64,000 nucleotides of DNA, taken from Leptolyngbyaceae cyanobacterium C42_A2020_001. Its GTDB lineage: Bacteria; Cyanobacteriota; Cyanobacteriia; Leptolyngbyales; Leptolyngbyaceae. Below the pieces are notes generated by a model. The model was not told the origin of the DNA and did not search any database. It was given only the letters and a program-made list of their open reading frames with translations. Positions 16,271 to 25,620 of this stretch are shown here, piece by piece; the first letter of the stretch is position 1; the number at the start of each line of letters is the position of its first letter. Location of the stretch: assembly GCA_015272515.1 (NCBI GenBank), contig JACYLN010000025.1:1-64000 (forward strand), in the 5' to 3' direction. Made by a program: the position numbers and the translations under genes.

Positions 16271-16613
16271 CGCTTTATGAACAAGACAGGTTCGCTAATT
16301 ATTCCGGATCAGTTTATAGAACCTGGCAATCCATTCACCACAACCACGAGTTAATCTGGTAAACTTCTGTTAAGAAGTCATGGGGATTTCTCATACTTGT
16401 TAAGCTACGTCCAACTCGAAACTTAGAGATTTCCTAAGGACAATGAATCATTCAAAATGTAAGATTAAAAGTGGCAAAACCTTACTGGAAAGCATTTTGA
16501 ACTTTTAGCTTTCATTTTCAATGATTTCTCATTTCTGAGGAAAAAGCTACGGATTTAGACGTGGACAGATTTAATTCTCTAGAGGTTCGCCTTAGATCTG
16601 CCAGTAGGTCATC

Positions 16614-18032
16614 ATGCTTGAAGGTTCGATACTGTATCAGTTGCAAACAGCCCATCAGCCCGGACAAGTTGGTAAGCGTCCGCTCAACTTTGGTGTGTAT
16701 TACAAAAACACGCTGGTCGCTCTTTGTCATGCTCTAGAAGATTGTATTCTTCAGTGCAGTACCCCACCGTTAGTGATCACAGCCTTTCAGCGGGGTAAAT
16801 GGTATTTGCAAGAAGCTGATCGCTATGCAGAGCTAGCAGAAAAGTCGCGCCAGGTCATAATCATGGCAGCATCGGATGCGGGCTTCGCGGAACATCCCAC
16901 AAGCCAGCGCTCAAATGTGGATTTAGTTAACCTCAATCCAGACGATCCAGTGGCACAGGAATGGCACTTAATGATTCTGGCTCCAACCTATTCGGCAATG
17001 GTGTTGTGTCAGGAGTTGTTGTCCGAAGATTACGGTAAACAAGGGCAACCATCTCACGATTTGGAACGGAAGTTTTATGGATTCTGGACGTTTGAATCGA
17101 ATCTGGTGCAGGAGACGATAGAACTGGCGATCGCCCACGTTCACTCCTACAATCCCGCGCTGGCAGATCAACTAACAAGCCAACTGCAAGCAATTCGTCA
17201 AACCCAGGTAACAGAACGAGATGATTTGAGTATGGTCGTTGCTCAGGTTGTGGATTATTTGCAAACCAGTCAGTCAGGTTTGGGCGATCGCGCCTCTACA
17301 TTTCGTCACACTGTTCAACCACAGCAGCACTTAAATATCAATCTGGTTTCTAACGAAGTGCAAGCCTTTCTACGAATGGCACAGCTTACTGATCAAGCAG
17401 ATCAGACGAATCCCAACGCTGCCGCAGAAGTGGCGACTCTAGCAGAAGTGATGGGGCAATTTCTCGATCTTCCCGTGTGGCAAATCAACCGTCTGCGATT
17501 AGCCGGACTGTTACATCGCCTGGCACCGTTACAGCAGTCTCAGTCTGTTTTGGAATCAAGTACCTTTGGGCGCTATTTTGAAGAGGGTGCGGCAGTGGCT
17601 CCCAGTTGCCCACTGGTGCCAGGAGCGCAGGTTGTCCGAACAATGCCCCAACTGCGGGCGATCGCCACTATCATTACCCACCAAACGGAACATTGGGATG
17701 GCTCTGGGCAACCCGGCGGTTTAGCTGGAGATGAAATTCCCTTAGAGTCGCGGATTTTAGGACTCGTGGTGGAGTTTCAACAGTGCTTTGCTCAGTTTCG
17801 TCAAGATCGCACTTCCAGCACTGAAGTGGCTGCTAGCAAAGCATTAGCTGTTTGTCAGCAGCAGCAAAGTAGTCGCTGGGATCCTAAACTAGTGGATACG
17901 TTGGCGCTTTTGGTGAGTGGGTTTCAACAAGGATTGAGCCTACCAGTGAGTCTGCCTAAAATCTCCGCTGGACTTTGGATGGTTGATTCTCACTGTGCCG
18001 ATAATTTGTTTAGCCAGCCGTTAGAGTCGTAA
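16614..18032 (+). CDS. DICT sensory-domain protein with degenerate HD-GYP-like C-terminus
   Basis: A 472-residue cytosolic protein. The N-terminal half (about 1-215) looks like the cyanobacterial DICT sensory domain (VGKRPLNFGVYYKNTLVALCHALED near the start; YGFWTFESNLV near 155-170). The C-terminal half resembles an HD-GYP domain, with AEVMGQFLDLPVWQINRLRLAGLLH and HWDGSGQPGGLAGDEIPLESRI. The catalytic elements are altered: the HD pair is HR (LLHRLAP), and GYP is GQP. This predicts loss of cyclic-di-GMP hydrolysis and a role as a sensor or binding scaffold (inference). Only 12 bp separate its stop from the pentapeptide-repeat gene, so the two are probably one operon. Confidence 0.75.
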   Translation: MLEGSILYQLQTAHQPGQVGKRPLNFGVYYKNTLVALCHALEDCILQCSTPPLVITAFQRGKWYLQEADRYAELAEKSRQVIIMAASDAGFAEHPTSQRSNVDLVNLNPDDPVAQEWHLMILAPTYSAMVLCQELLSEDYGKQGQPSHDLERKFYGFWTFESNLVQETIELAIAHVHSYNPALADQLTSQLQAIRQTQVTERDDLSMVVAQVVDYLQTSQSGLGDRASTFRHTVQPQQHLNINLVSNEVQAFLRMAQLTDQADQTNPNAAAEVATLAEVMGQFLDLPVWQINRLRLAGLLHRLAPLQQSQSVLESSTFGRYFEEGAAVAPSCPLVPGAQVVRTMPQLRAIATIITHQTEHWDGSGQPGGLAGDEIPLESRILGLVVEFQQCFAQFRQDRTSSTEVAASKALAVCQQQQSSRWDPKLVDTLALLVSGFQQGLSLPVSLPKISAGLWMVDSHCADNLFSQPLES

Positions 18033-18044
18033 GGATTGCTACCA

Positions 18045-18680
18045 ATGACTGATGTTTTGTCGCTGCCTGACACCAAGCAACTCCCTGGTGCCGATTTGGA
18101 AGAGGCGAGTCTAGCAGAGCGAGATCTGCGCGGCGTGAATTTAGCAGGTGCCCGGTTAACTGGAGCAGATTTGAGTCGAGCAGTGTTGACGGGAGCCAGC
18201 CTGGAAGGAGCGAATTTGCTGGGGTGTCTTTTGGTTGGAGCAAACTTAAGAGCCACGCTGATGGGGGCAAACTTGATGCAGGCGGATCTAACGGAGGCGG
18301 ATCTGCGCGGCGCAAATCTGCGGGGGGCAAACTTAATGCGATCGCGCTTAAATCAGGCGACGTTGGCGGGTTCCTTTCTCAGCGGTGCTAACTTGATAGG
18401 TGCAAACTTGCAAGGAGCCGATTTGCGGAGTGCCGATCTGCGAGGAGCTAACCTGAGTGGAGCTAATCTGCACGGAGCCAACTTAATGCAGGCAGACCTA
18501 CAAGGTGCACAGTTTACGGAAGCGAACTTGGAAGAAGCAAATCTCCAGGGTGCGAGTCTGGCTGGTGCCAATTTTGCTGGAGCAAATTTGCTCTGTGCCG
18601 ATTTGGAAAATACCCCTTTGGAAGGAGCTAATTGGATAGGGGCGTGCTTAACTGGAACCGTCAAAGACAAGGAAACGTGA
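18045..18680 (+). CDS. Pentapeptide-repeat protein
   Basis: A 211-residue protein made almost wholly of A(D/N)LxG pentapeptides from about residue 15 to 205. It is predicted to fold as a right-handed quadrilateral beta-helix. The start is ATG 18045, with AAGGA 9 nt upstream; a TTG three codons earlier would leave no room for the ribosome site. There is no signal peptide or membrane segment, so it is probably cytosolic. Pentapeptide proteins are abundant in cyanobacteria, and their roles are mostly unknown (some mimic DNA and protect gyrase). The short spacing to the upstream DICT gene suggests the two act together. Its 3' end overlaps the convergent kinase gene by 20 bp. Confidence 0.9.
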   Translation: MTDVLSLPDTKQLPGADLEEASLAERDLRGVNLAGARLTGADLSRAVLTGASLEGANLLGCLLVGANLRATLMGANLMQADLTEADLRGANLRGANLMRSRLNQATLAGSFLSGANLIGANLQGADLRSADLRGANLSGANLHGANLMQADLQGAQFTEANLEEANLQGASLAGANFAGANLLCADLENTPLEGANWIGACLTGTVKDKET

Positions 18681-19767
18681 TGGTGAACTGGGTGCCTTTT
18701 TCCACTTCGCTCTGAACTACGATCTGCCCGCCTTGAAGTTCAACACATTTTTTCGCGATCGCCAGCCCCAACCCCGTTCCAGGCAGGTGAGTCACATTTC
18801 TAGCCCGATGAAATGGTGTAAACAAACGTGGCAGCGACTCTGACGGAATGCCAACACCTTCGTCACTGATTTGAATGATAACCGCTCCAGCCTTCCAGGA
18901 GAGCATGAGAGAAATCGTGCTTTGTTCCGGTGAATACTTAATCGCGTTTGACAGCAAATTGTTTAGCAGGTGCCACAGCAATTTTGTATCTAGTTGCAAA
19001 ACCTGACGTTCCCTTTCAGATGCAAAAACAAAGTGATGCTGCTCGCCAGAGGTCACCTGAAACGTTTCCACCATTTCATGACAAAAACTCACCAGTTCAA
19101 CAGCTTCGGGAGTTAGGGACAAATCCTCCGCAGTAGTTTTTTCTAGCACCAGCACATCTTTCAACAAATCATCCAAGTTTTTAGTTGCAGCGTAAATTCG
19201 CTGCAGGTATTGCTGGCGTTTTTCCTTAGAGAGTTCCTGTTCCTGGCTGTGTAGAAGCTCCACTGCAAACTTAATCACCGTTAGCGGATTGCGTAACTCA
19301 TGGGCAACCAAGCCAAGATATTCGGTTTTCTGCTGAAATCGGTCTTCGGCGCATTGTTGATTGAACCGGGCATTTGCCAATGCGGTGTAAACAGCCAATT
19401 CTGCCTGATGACGGGATAGGGCAATTTCAATCGTGGTGGAAAGCACTTTTTCGCTAAATGGTTTCACGATGAAGCCAAACGGTTGGCTAACTTTGGCGCG
19501 ATCGAGGGTTGAACTGTCAGCGTTGGCAGTCAGATACACGATGGGAATGTGATGTTGAGCCTGAATAATTTTGGAGGCTTCAATGCCATCGATCGCCCCC
19601 GCCAAACAAATGTCCATCAATACCAGATCGGGCTGGATAGCGTGCACTTGAGCGATCGCCTCCTCTCCCGAAGTGAGGAGCACTGGCACCTCATAGCCCA
19701 GCAGGGTCAACGTTTCTTGTAAGTCATCAGCTACCAACTTTTCATCTTCAACAACCAAAATTTTCAC
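18661..19767 (-). CDS. Response regulator-histidine kinase hybrid
   Basis: A 368-residue protein: an N-terminal REC domain with phospho-acceptor Asp52 (LVLMDICLAG) and Lys in VKPFS, a linker helix, then HisKA with His156 (LVAHELRNPLTVIK) and HATPase_c with N (LLSNAIKYS), G1 (DEGVGI) and G2 (GTGLGLAIAKK) boxes. The chosen start is GTG 19767 because MKILVVEDE-like residues open a REC domain there and AAAGG sits upstream. The longer frame overlaps the preceding gene. It follows the broken multi-PAS kinase gene with a 16-bp gap, which suggests they once formed a relay in which the PAS kinase fed this protein. Soluble. Confidence 0.9.
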   Translation of the reverse strand: MKILVVEDEKLVADDLQETLTLLGYEVPVLLTSGEEAIAQVHAIQPDLVLMDICLAGAIDGIEASKIIQAQHHIPIVYLTANADSSTLDRAKVSQPFGFIVKPFSEKVLSTTIEIALSRHQAELAVYTALANARFNQQCAEDRFQQKTEYLGLVAHELRNPLTVIKFAVELLHSQEQELSKEKRQQYLQRIYAATKNLDDLLKDVLVLEKTTAEDLSLTPEAVELVSFCHEMVETFQVTSGEQHHFVFASERERQVLQLDTKLLWHLLNNLLSNAIKYSPEQSTISLMLSWKAGAVIIQISDEGVGIPSESLPRLFTPFHRARNVTHLPGTGLGLAIAKKCVELQGGQIVVQSEVEKGTQFTITFPCL

Positions 19768-19783
19768 AAACGTTACCTTTTGT

Positions 19784-22576
19784 CTATCCAATTTGAGAGG
19801 GTGCCGAATCATGGGGTCGGGGAAAAGCTATCTGAAAAACCGTTCCGCGATCGCAGCCAACCGTTAGCACTCCTCTCATTTGTTCCACTAGATTTCGGAC
19901 AATCCTTAGTCCTAGCGAGGACGTTGTCTGCCAATCAACCTCAAGAGGAATGCCAATTCCATTATCTTGTACTATTAGCGTGCCCAAACTTGTCGTAGAG
20001 ACATTTGTCTGTTCAGGAGAAAGAAGACGAATGGTGATGCTGCCCGCTCGATCTCCGGGGAAGGCGTGTTTTAGCGAGTTTGAAACCAGTTCATTAATGA
20101 TGAGACCGCAGGGAATTGCTAAATCTAACGTGAGGTTCGTCGCTTGAACGTAAATATCATTGGTAATCTGCTGGGAATTCACACCGTAGGAACGAAACAA
20201 GTGATTGAGCAGCACACGAATATATTCTTCAAAATTAACTTGAGACAAGTTGGAAGACTGATAAAGATGCTCATGCATCAACGCCATTGACTGCACCCGG
20301 TCTTGCGCGTCTTGAAACAACATTGCTGTAGTGGCATCGCTGACAGCGCGGCTCTGCATTCGCAACAAGCTAGAAACAATTTGTAGATTGTTCTTAACCC
20401 GATGGTGCACTTCTTTCAGTAATACCTCTTTTTCCTGTAACGAGGCTCGCAAACTGGCTTCTGCCTGCTTTCGTTTCGTGATGTTTTCAACCATTGCTAC
20501 ACCGTAATTGACTCCCTCTGTTGGATCTGCCAGGAGTGCCACTGTGAAAGAAACCCAAATTGGGTTGCCATCTTTCCGGATATAGCGTTTATCAAGTTGA
20601 AAACTAGAGATTTCTCCTGCAACAAGTTGCTTAAGATAGTCAAAATTTATCTGTAAGGTGTTGACTTCACTGAAATCAGTAAAGCTGAGGGAGAGCATCT
20701 CTGCTTCGGTGTATCCCAACAACTGACAGTAAGCAGGGTTGACTTGAGTGAATTTGAGGGTATCCAGGTTGGTTAAGCCAATAGCAATTGGGGAGGTTTC
20801 AAACACCTTGCGAAATTTTTCTTCACTCCGGCGCAGTGCCAGTTCGACAGCTTTCAGTTCGGTAATGTCGCGAGCGATCGTTAGGACTGTTTTCACCTGA
20901 CCCTGCAAGTCAAATTCTGGCACCATCTTAATCTGGTATTGCCGGGTGCCGTAGGGAGTTGGGTATTCAACTTCGATCAGGGTGGGTTTTGCGATCGCAA
21001 ACACCTAGCGTGCAGCGCAATTCCACTCACGCACAATTTCAGCCGGAAAGTTGAGTTCCAAGCAGCTTTTGTGAAGGAAGGTGCTGGGGTGTAACCCTGT
21101 GATCCCTCTAATTGCCTGGTTAATGAAGATGAAGCGCAAGTTTTGATCAATCCGGCTGATCACATCTGGGCTATTGTCTAGCAGGGTTCTAATTTCTTGC
21201 TCTCGCTCTTGCAAAACAGCCTGGGAAGCCAGGAGTGCTTGGGTGCGTTCTTGAACTCGCTGGTTGAGATCCGCATTCATCTGTTGCAGGGTTAGTTCAG
21301 TTCGTTTGCGATCGCTAACATCGATAATGACCCCAATCATGCGGGTAGCATTGCCATCTGCATCAAAAATGCCTGAACCCATACCAGCCATCCAGTGCAG
21401 ACTGCCATCCGGTCCAATTACACGATATTCAGCCCGAAAATCGGTTTGGTCGGCTAGCGCAGTTGCTAATGCTTGCTCAACTTGCCCAATGTCATCTGGG
21501 TGAACGTGATCGCGCCATCGGTGGTAAGATGCTTCTGCCTCACCCGGAATCAACCCCAACAAACAAAAGTGCTGATCGCTCCATTGCACTGTATTGGTTG
21601 TGATGTCCCAATCCCAACTACCGATTTTGCTGAGTTGAAGAGTGAGACGGAGGTGCTCCTCTCGATCTCGCAACATGGCAAGCGTTTGTTCGCGCTCCTG
21701 ATTTAACTGTTGACGTTCGGCTTCGGCAAGTTTGCGATCATGACTGTCCATCACCAAGCCAATCATGCGAGTGGTTGTGCCCATCTCGTTGTTCACGGTA
21801 CGCCCAATCGATGTCACCCAACGCATAGTGCCATCGGGATGAATAACGCGATACTCTGTGCAGTAATCGGTGCGGTGTAATAATGCATCTGCTAAGTGTT
21901 GCTTGACGGTTGGAAAGTCGTCTGGATAAATCAAGCTTTGCCATAGCTGAAATGAGGCTGGTGTACCAAGGGGTACACCTAATACGTGGAAGCAGGTTTC
22001 ATCCCAAATGAGTTCGTCTGCATCGATATACCAATCCCATCAGCCAATTCGATTGAGTTCTAAGCAAAGCTGAAGCCGTTGCGCTTGTTCCTGTAGTAGG
22101 GCGATCGCTTGTCCACGTTCAACCTCCACTTGCTTGCGATCACTAATCTCCGTTGCGACCGTGATCACAATCCAGCATTTTTTATCATCATCCCAACGCG
22201 CCGTCGCCGTTTCAGCTACCCATATCCAAGAGCCATCCTGCCGTTGAAACCGATATTCTACTTTGGCAGTAGACTGTTCTATTAGTTCGGCAAAGGCAGG
22301 CACAAGCACCTGGTTCCAATCATCCAGATGAACACGCGATCGCCACAGCGTTGAATCTGTTTTCAGTTCGGTTGAAGAATACCCATACAAGGATGCACAA
22401 CCAGCCGAATAAAATAGATATTCAATGTGCTGGTTGGGATGTAGCCAAAAACTGGTAATGGCAGCGCCAGCCCCATCCAATACCTCTTGCAGGGTAAGGG
22501 AAGAATCATTCAAGTTTGGCATTCCGTTGTAACCCGACTTGAAGAAAAGTTCAAAGGCATTGCTTAACCTCGACAT
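19784..22576 (-). pseudogene. Multi-PAS HisKA_2 sensor kinase gene with two in-frame stop codons
   Basis: One continuous frame of 930 codons is interrupted by TGA at 22042-22040 and TAG at 21007-21005, with no frameshift. Domains run through both stops: five PAS/PAC units, then HisKA_2 (EVHHRVKNNLQIVSSLLRMQ) and HATPase_c (NELVSNSLKHAF, DNGIGIP). The first stop falls in the conserved (K/R)IGxWDW motif of a PAS_3 fold (RIG*WDW); the fourth PAS copy has KIGSWDW at that place. The second falls in REWNCAAR*VFAIAKP, where Gln (CAG) would fit. A GTG immediately after the TAG and a TTG further up could permit short products, but neither has a convincing ribosome site. Other explanations are sequencing error or readthrough. 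Downstream it is followed after 16 bp by the REC-kinase gene. Confidence 0.85.
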
Positions 22577-22584
22577 GAATTTCG

Positions 22585-22650
22585 CCCCCTAGCCCCAACT
22601 TTGGGGAAATCAAACCGTTCAAAGTCCCTCAGAATGGGGAATTTAGGGGG
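22585..22650. repeat. Inverted-repeat sequence CCCCCTA...TAGGGGG
   Basis: Outer arms CCCCCTA and TAGGGGG and an internal CCCC-AACTTT-GGGG hairpin lie just upstream of the broken PAS-kinase gene. It is similar in kind to dispersed cyanobacterial palindromes, but no second copy was found here. The rest of the 22577-22908 gap is AT-rich and holds no gene I can support. Confidence 0.45.
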
Positions 22651-22908
22651 TTGGTAAGATTACGCCACTGAGCAATTCATGCTTTCATTCAGCAGTGCCA
22701 GTTCAAAGCATTATCAAAATTAACTTTGCTTAAACTGCTAAGCGGTTGCTCCGGAGGAGAATCTACACCTAAGAAAGGATGAGTGTGATACTGCAAACTG
22801 CATAAGTCTTATAGCATCCTTACTTTTAATAGAAAGCCGTCTTTTTACTGAGGCTGCGATATTTTTATCTGAGTAAGCTGCAACTAATGGTTTGAGCATA
22901 TATTGTGA

Positions 22909-24027
22909 ATGAAAACCGTTTTCATTATTGATGATGATCACCTGGTCCGAGAATCCATTCAGTACCTTTTGGAATCTGAAGGCTTTCGAGTTATTGCCGC
23001 AGACTGTGGAGAAACCGGAATAAAGTTGGCAGTCGAAACACAGCCAGATCTTGTTTTGTGCGATGTGCAGATGCCTGGTATTGATGGATATGAAGTACTG
23101 GCAGCCCTTCGAGATAGTCCTGTAACCGCTGTTACTCCTTTCATTTTTCTGACTGGTCGGAGTGACAAATCTGATTTGCGCCAGGGGATGAACTTGGGTG
23201 CGGATGACTATTTAACAAAACCCTTTAGTGCTAAGGAATTGCTGGCAGCGGTTGATAGCCGTTTAGCAAGACAGGAGAAGGTGCGATCGCAGTCGCAACA
23301 ACAGTTAACCGACTTGCGCCAGAACATTGCCCTATCTTTGCCCCATGAATTAAAAACACCGCTGACCGGAATCTTCACTTCTGTTGAGCTACTGCGAGTA
23401 ATTGCCAATGAGTCTGACCCAGCAGAAATTCTAGACATTGCCGACACGATTGAAACGTCTGCTCAAAAACTATATCGACTGACTCAAAACTTTTTGCTGT
23501 ATGCCCGGTTAGAGGTGGCAGTGCATGATCCAGAGTATTTGGAGTCTCTCCAGGATGATTTAACCATGCAGCCGGAGCTAGTGATCTCCAACACTGCGCT
23601 TGAGATTGCCAAACGGACTGAGCGCTCCGCTGATCTTTGCCTTGAGGTGCAAGGTACCACGATCGCAATCTCCACTTTTGATCTGGAAAAAGCCATCGCA
23701 GAAGTGCTCGACAATGCCTTCAAATTTTCGCCTCCGCGTACCCCTGTCATCGTCACCAGTTCCATTGAGGCAGATTTTTACCAAATCAAGGTCAAGAACT
23801 ATGGGTACGGCATGACTGCCCAGCAAATTGCCGATTTGGGCGGCTATATGCAATTTAATCGCAAATTTTATGAGCAACAGGGCGTGGGACTGGGACTGGC
23901 GATCGCAAAACGCCTGGTTGAATTGAGAAACGGTTATCTTAAAATTCAAAGCATTCCCTACGAAACAACGACCGTTGAACTGACAATCCCACGGGCACCA
24001 TTATTGCCAAGCGAACTGTTGCAATGA
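22909..24027 (+). CDS. Response regulator-histidine kinase hybrid
   Basis: A 372-residue soluble protein with REC first: acidic pocket IIDDDH, phospho-acceptor Asp52 (LVLCDVQMPGIDGYE), and Lys in LTKPFSAKE. HisKA follows with His146 (SLPHELKTPLTGIF), then HATPase_c (EVLDNAFKFSPP, GVGLGLAIAKRLVELRNG). The G1 box is weak (KVKNYGYGMT in place of DxGxG), so kinase activity may be reduced or the ATPase fold atypical. It diverges from the broken multi-PAS kinase gene and resembles the other hybrid at 18661-19767. That makes two REC-first kinases flanking a large PAS kinase, plausibly one phosphorelay (inference). The start at ATG 22909 opens directly into the REC fold. Confidence 0.88.
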   Translation: MKTVFIIDDDHLVRESIQYLLESEGFRVIAADCGETGIKLAVETQPDLVLCDVQMPGIDGYEVLAALRDSPVTAVTPFIFLTGRSDKSDLRQGMNLGADDYLTKPFSAKELLAAVDSRLARQEKVRSQSQQQLTDLRQNIALSLPHELKTPLTGIFTSVELLRVIANESDPAEILDIADTIETSAQKLYRLTQNFLLYARLEVAVHDPEYLESLQDDLTMQPELVISNTALEIAKRTERSADLCLEVQGTTIAISTFDLEKAIAEVLDNAFKFSPPRTPVIVTSSIEADFYQIKVKNYGYGMTAQQIADLGGYMQFNRKFYEQQGVGLGLAIAKRLVELRNGYLKIQSIPYETTTVELTIPRAPLLPSELLQ

Positions 24028-24113
24028 GGCTTGCACCCGATCGAAAAGGTGATGGGGGAGAGGGCAAAGTTTTGAGTAAGCTGTGAAAAGAACCAATCCG
24101 CTCACAACCTTCC

Positions 24114-24572
24114 ATGCGATCGCCTCAAGTTTTTGAACAATCCATTCAAATTCGTGCCAGCGCTACGGCTGTTGAACACTGCATTACCGACTTAACCCTG
24201 ATGCACCGTTGGCTCAACCCGGCTCTGCGTTGCGAACCTGTTGGTGAATGGTCTACCGACATCGGGCGGCAAAGTCGCTTTGTGATTCAGGTGCCGTTGC
24301 TGCAACCTTCGCTCACCAGTGTGGTAGTCGAGCGAGAACCAGGCTTAGTCGTATGGCAATTTAAGGGCTTTTTTGAAGGGCGCGATCGCTGGGAATGCAA
24401 TCCTGAACTTGATGGCACCCGCCTTGTCAATCGGTTTGAATTTACTATCCCCAACCCGATTGTGCGCTTCGGCTTTGATCGCTTCGCCGCCAAATGGACT
24501 CAAGAAGACATGAAAGCCCAACTTCGCCGCCTCAAGCATGTGGCAGAAGAGGTGTATCAAATGGGGAAGTAG
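24114..24572 (+). CDS. SRPBCC-fold (START-like) protein
   Basis: A 152-residue cytosolic protein starting FEQSIQIRASATAVEHCITDL, the usual first beta-strand and helix of the SRPBCC/polyketide-cyclase-like helix-grip fold. WQFKGFFEGRDRWECNPE and RLVNRFEF follow in the central sheet, and an amphipathic helix (ALKAQLRRLKHVAEEV-like) closes the cavity. Such proteins bind hydrophobic ligands; the ligand is unknown. It is a close relative of the cyclase/dehydrase-type proteins common in cyanobacteria. It is 86 bp downstream of the REC-kinase gene and probably transcribed separately. Confidence 0.75.
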   Translation: MRSPQVFEQSIQIRASATAVEHCITDLTLMHRWLNPALRCEPVGEWSTDIGRQSRFVIQVPLLQPSLTSVVVEREPGLVVWQFKGFFEGRDRWECNPELDGTRLVNRFEFTIPNPIVRFGFDRFAAKWTQEDMKAQLRRLKHVAEEVYQMGK

Positions 24573-24632
24573 GAAATCTGCGATCTGCAATATGTAATCT
24601 CAAATCCTCTTAACTTCTACTCCTTCTTTTTG

Positions 24633-25454
24633 CTATTCCTCTGGCAAATCTTCTAAAATCTCCCGAATCAGTTGTGCGTCTTCTGCCATTGGCGCGATCT
24701 TGAGGTAGTGTTCAAAGTCTTCCCGAGCAGCGGTGTAGCGGTTGAGACGATAGTTGATCACGCCGCGATCTCGGACTTCTAGAGCAACGGTAGGAAATAG
24801 CAAGAGAATCCGATCCAGCGCATCCAGTGCTTTTTGAAAGTCTTTTTGGTTGACATAAATGACTTTGAGGTTGGTGAGTAAGCGTCCTAAAAACTGACGC
24901 TTACCCACAGGTTCAACGTATTCTGGGCGCAGTTCCACCCGGCGATCGAAGACTTTCACTAGCAGTTCTTCACAGTCCTGGGTGAATAAAATCTCGCCCT
25001 GATGAAACGGATCGACAAACACTTCCATTTCATCCACTGCCGGGCGAATCAGGAAGCGTCCTGGCATATTGATGCCAATCATGGGGAACTCTACCCGTTC
25101 AGCGATCGCCAGATACAGCAATGATAGGGTGATGGGAATTCCGGTGCGGCGATCAATCACCTCATTCAAAAAGCTGTTGCGTGGGTCGTAATACTCTGTC
25201 CGGTTGCCGGTATAGCCCAAGTCTGCAAACAAATAGTGATTGATTGTTTGTAACACTTTCATGGGATACAGTTCACCAGGCAAACGCTCTTGCACCTCAG
25301 CCGCCATGCTATCTAATGCATTTAAGTATTCATCCACATCCAGCTCAGGGTATTCCTCCAGGGCGATATAGAGTGCTGCCCGTTCCAGGTTAATATCCTC
25401 ATCTGGTTGTTGAATTTCCTGGGTGAAAAGCTGCCGTCCTATTACGGATGTCAT
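24633..25454 (-). CDS. SirB1-family transglutaminase-like / TPR protein
   Basis: A 273-residue protein. Residues about 35-190 match the SirB1/transglutaminase-like domain: NEVIDRRTGIPITLSLLYLAIAER and GINMPGRFLIR, followed by VFVDPFHQGEIL. The C-terminal part has two TPR-like helical pairs (DFQKALDALDRILLLFP, TAAREDFEHYLKIAP). Family knowledge: SirB1 proteins are widespread, often near prfA/prmC in proteobacteria, and of uncertain enzymatic activity. The usual transglutaminase Cys is not evident in the GIPITLSLLY context, so it is probably non-catalytic (inference). The gene is convergent with the SRPBCC gene. Confidence 0.8.
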   Translation of the reverse strand: MTSVIGRQLFTQEIQQPDEDINLERAALYIALEEYPELDVDEYLNALDSMAAEVQERLPGELYPMKVLQTINHYLFADLGYTGNRTEYYDPRNSFLNEVIDRRTGIPITLSLLYLAIAERVEFPMIGINMPGRFLIRPAVDEMEVFVDPFHQGEILFTQDCEELLVKVFDRRVELRPEYVEPVGKRQFLGRLLTNLKVIYVNQKDFQKALDALDRILLLFPTVALEVRDRGVINYRLNRYTAAREDFEHYLKIAPMAEDAQLIREILEDLPEE

Positions 25455-25528
25455 AGCAATACCTGTTGGGTTCTCACTGCTAGTAGCGCGGCTACCTTAA
25501 ATGGTTGGGTGAAATTGTTGGGTGTTGG

Positions 25529-25559
25529 TGGGATGGATTAGCGACAGCGTAACCCATGC
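25529..25559 (+). repeat. Partial copy of the TGTAGGATGG element
   Basis: About 30 bp match the left part of the element at 14001-14079 (GGATGGATTAGCG, then TAACCCATGC). No right-hand inverted repeat is visible, so it is a fragment. Confidence 0.5.
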
Positions 25560-25620
25560 CGCCAGGGAATTTTTGCTTCCACAGTGAAGCCAGCAAATTG
25601 GACTGGATACGCTACTACGG

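Noticed and set aside
16276..16353. 25-codon plus-strand frame after the PEP-CTERM gene
   Set aside because: No ribosome site, no hydrophobic or conserved pattern.
19784..21004. Separate intact kinase gene starting at GTG directly after the TAG
   Set aside because: It would begin in the middle of a PAS domain and has no ribosome site; treated as part of the interrupted gene.
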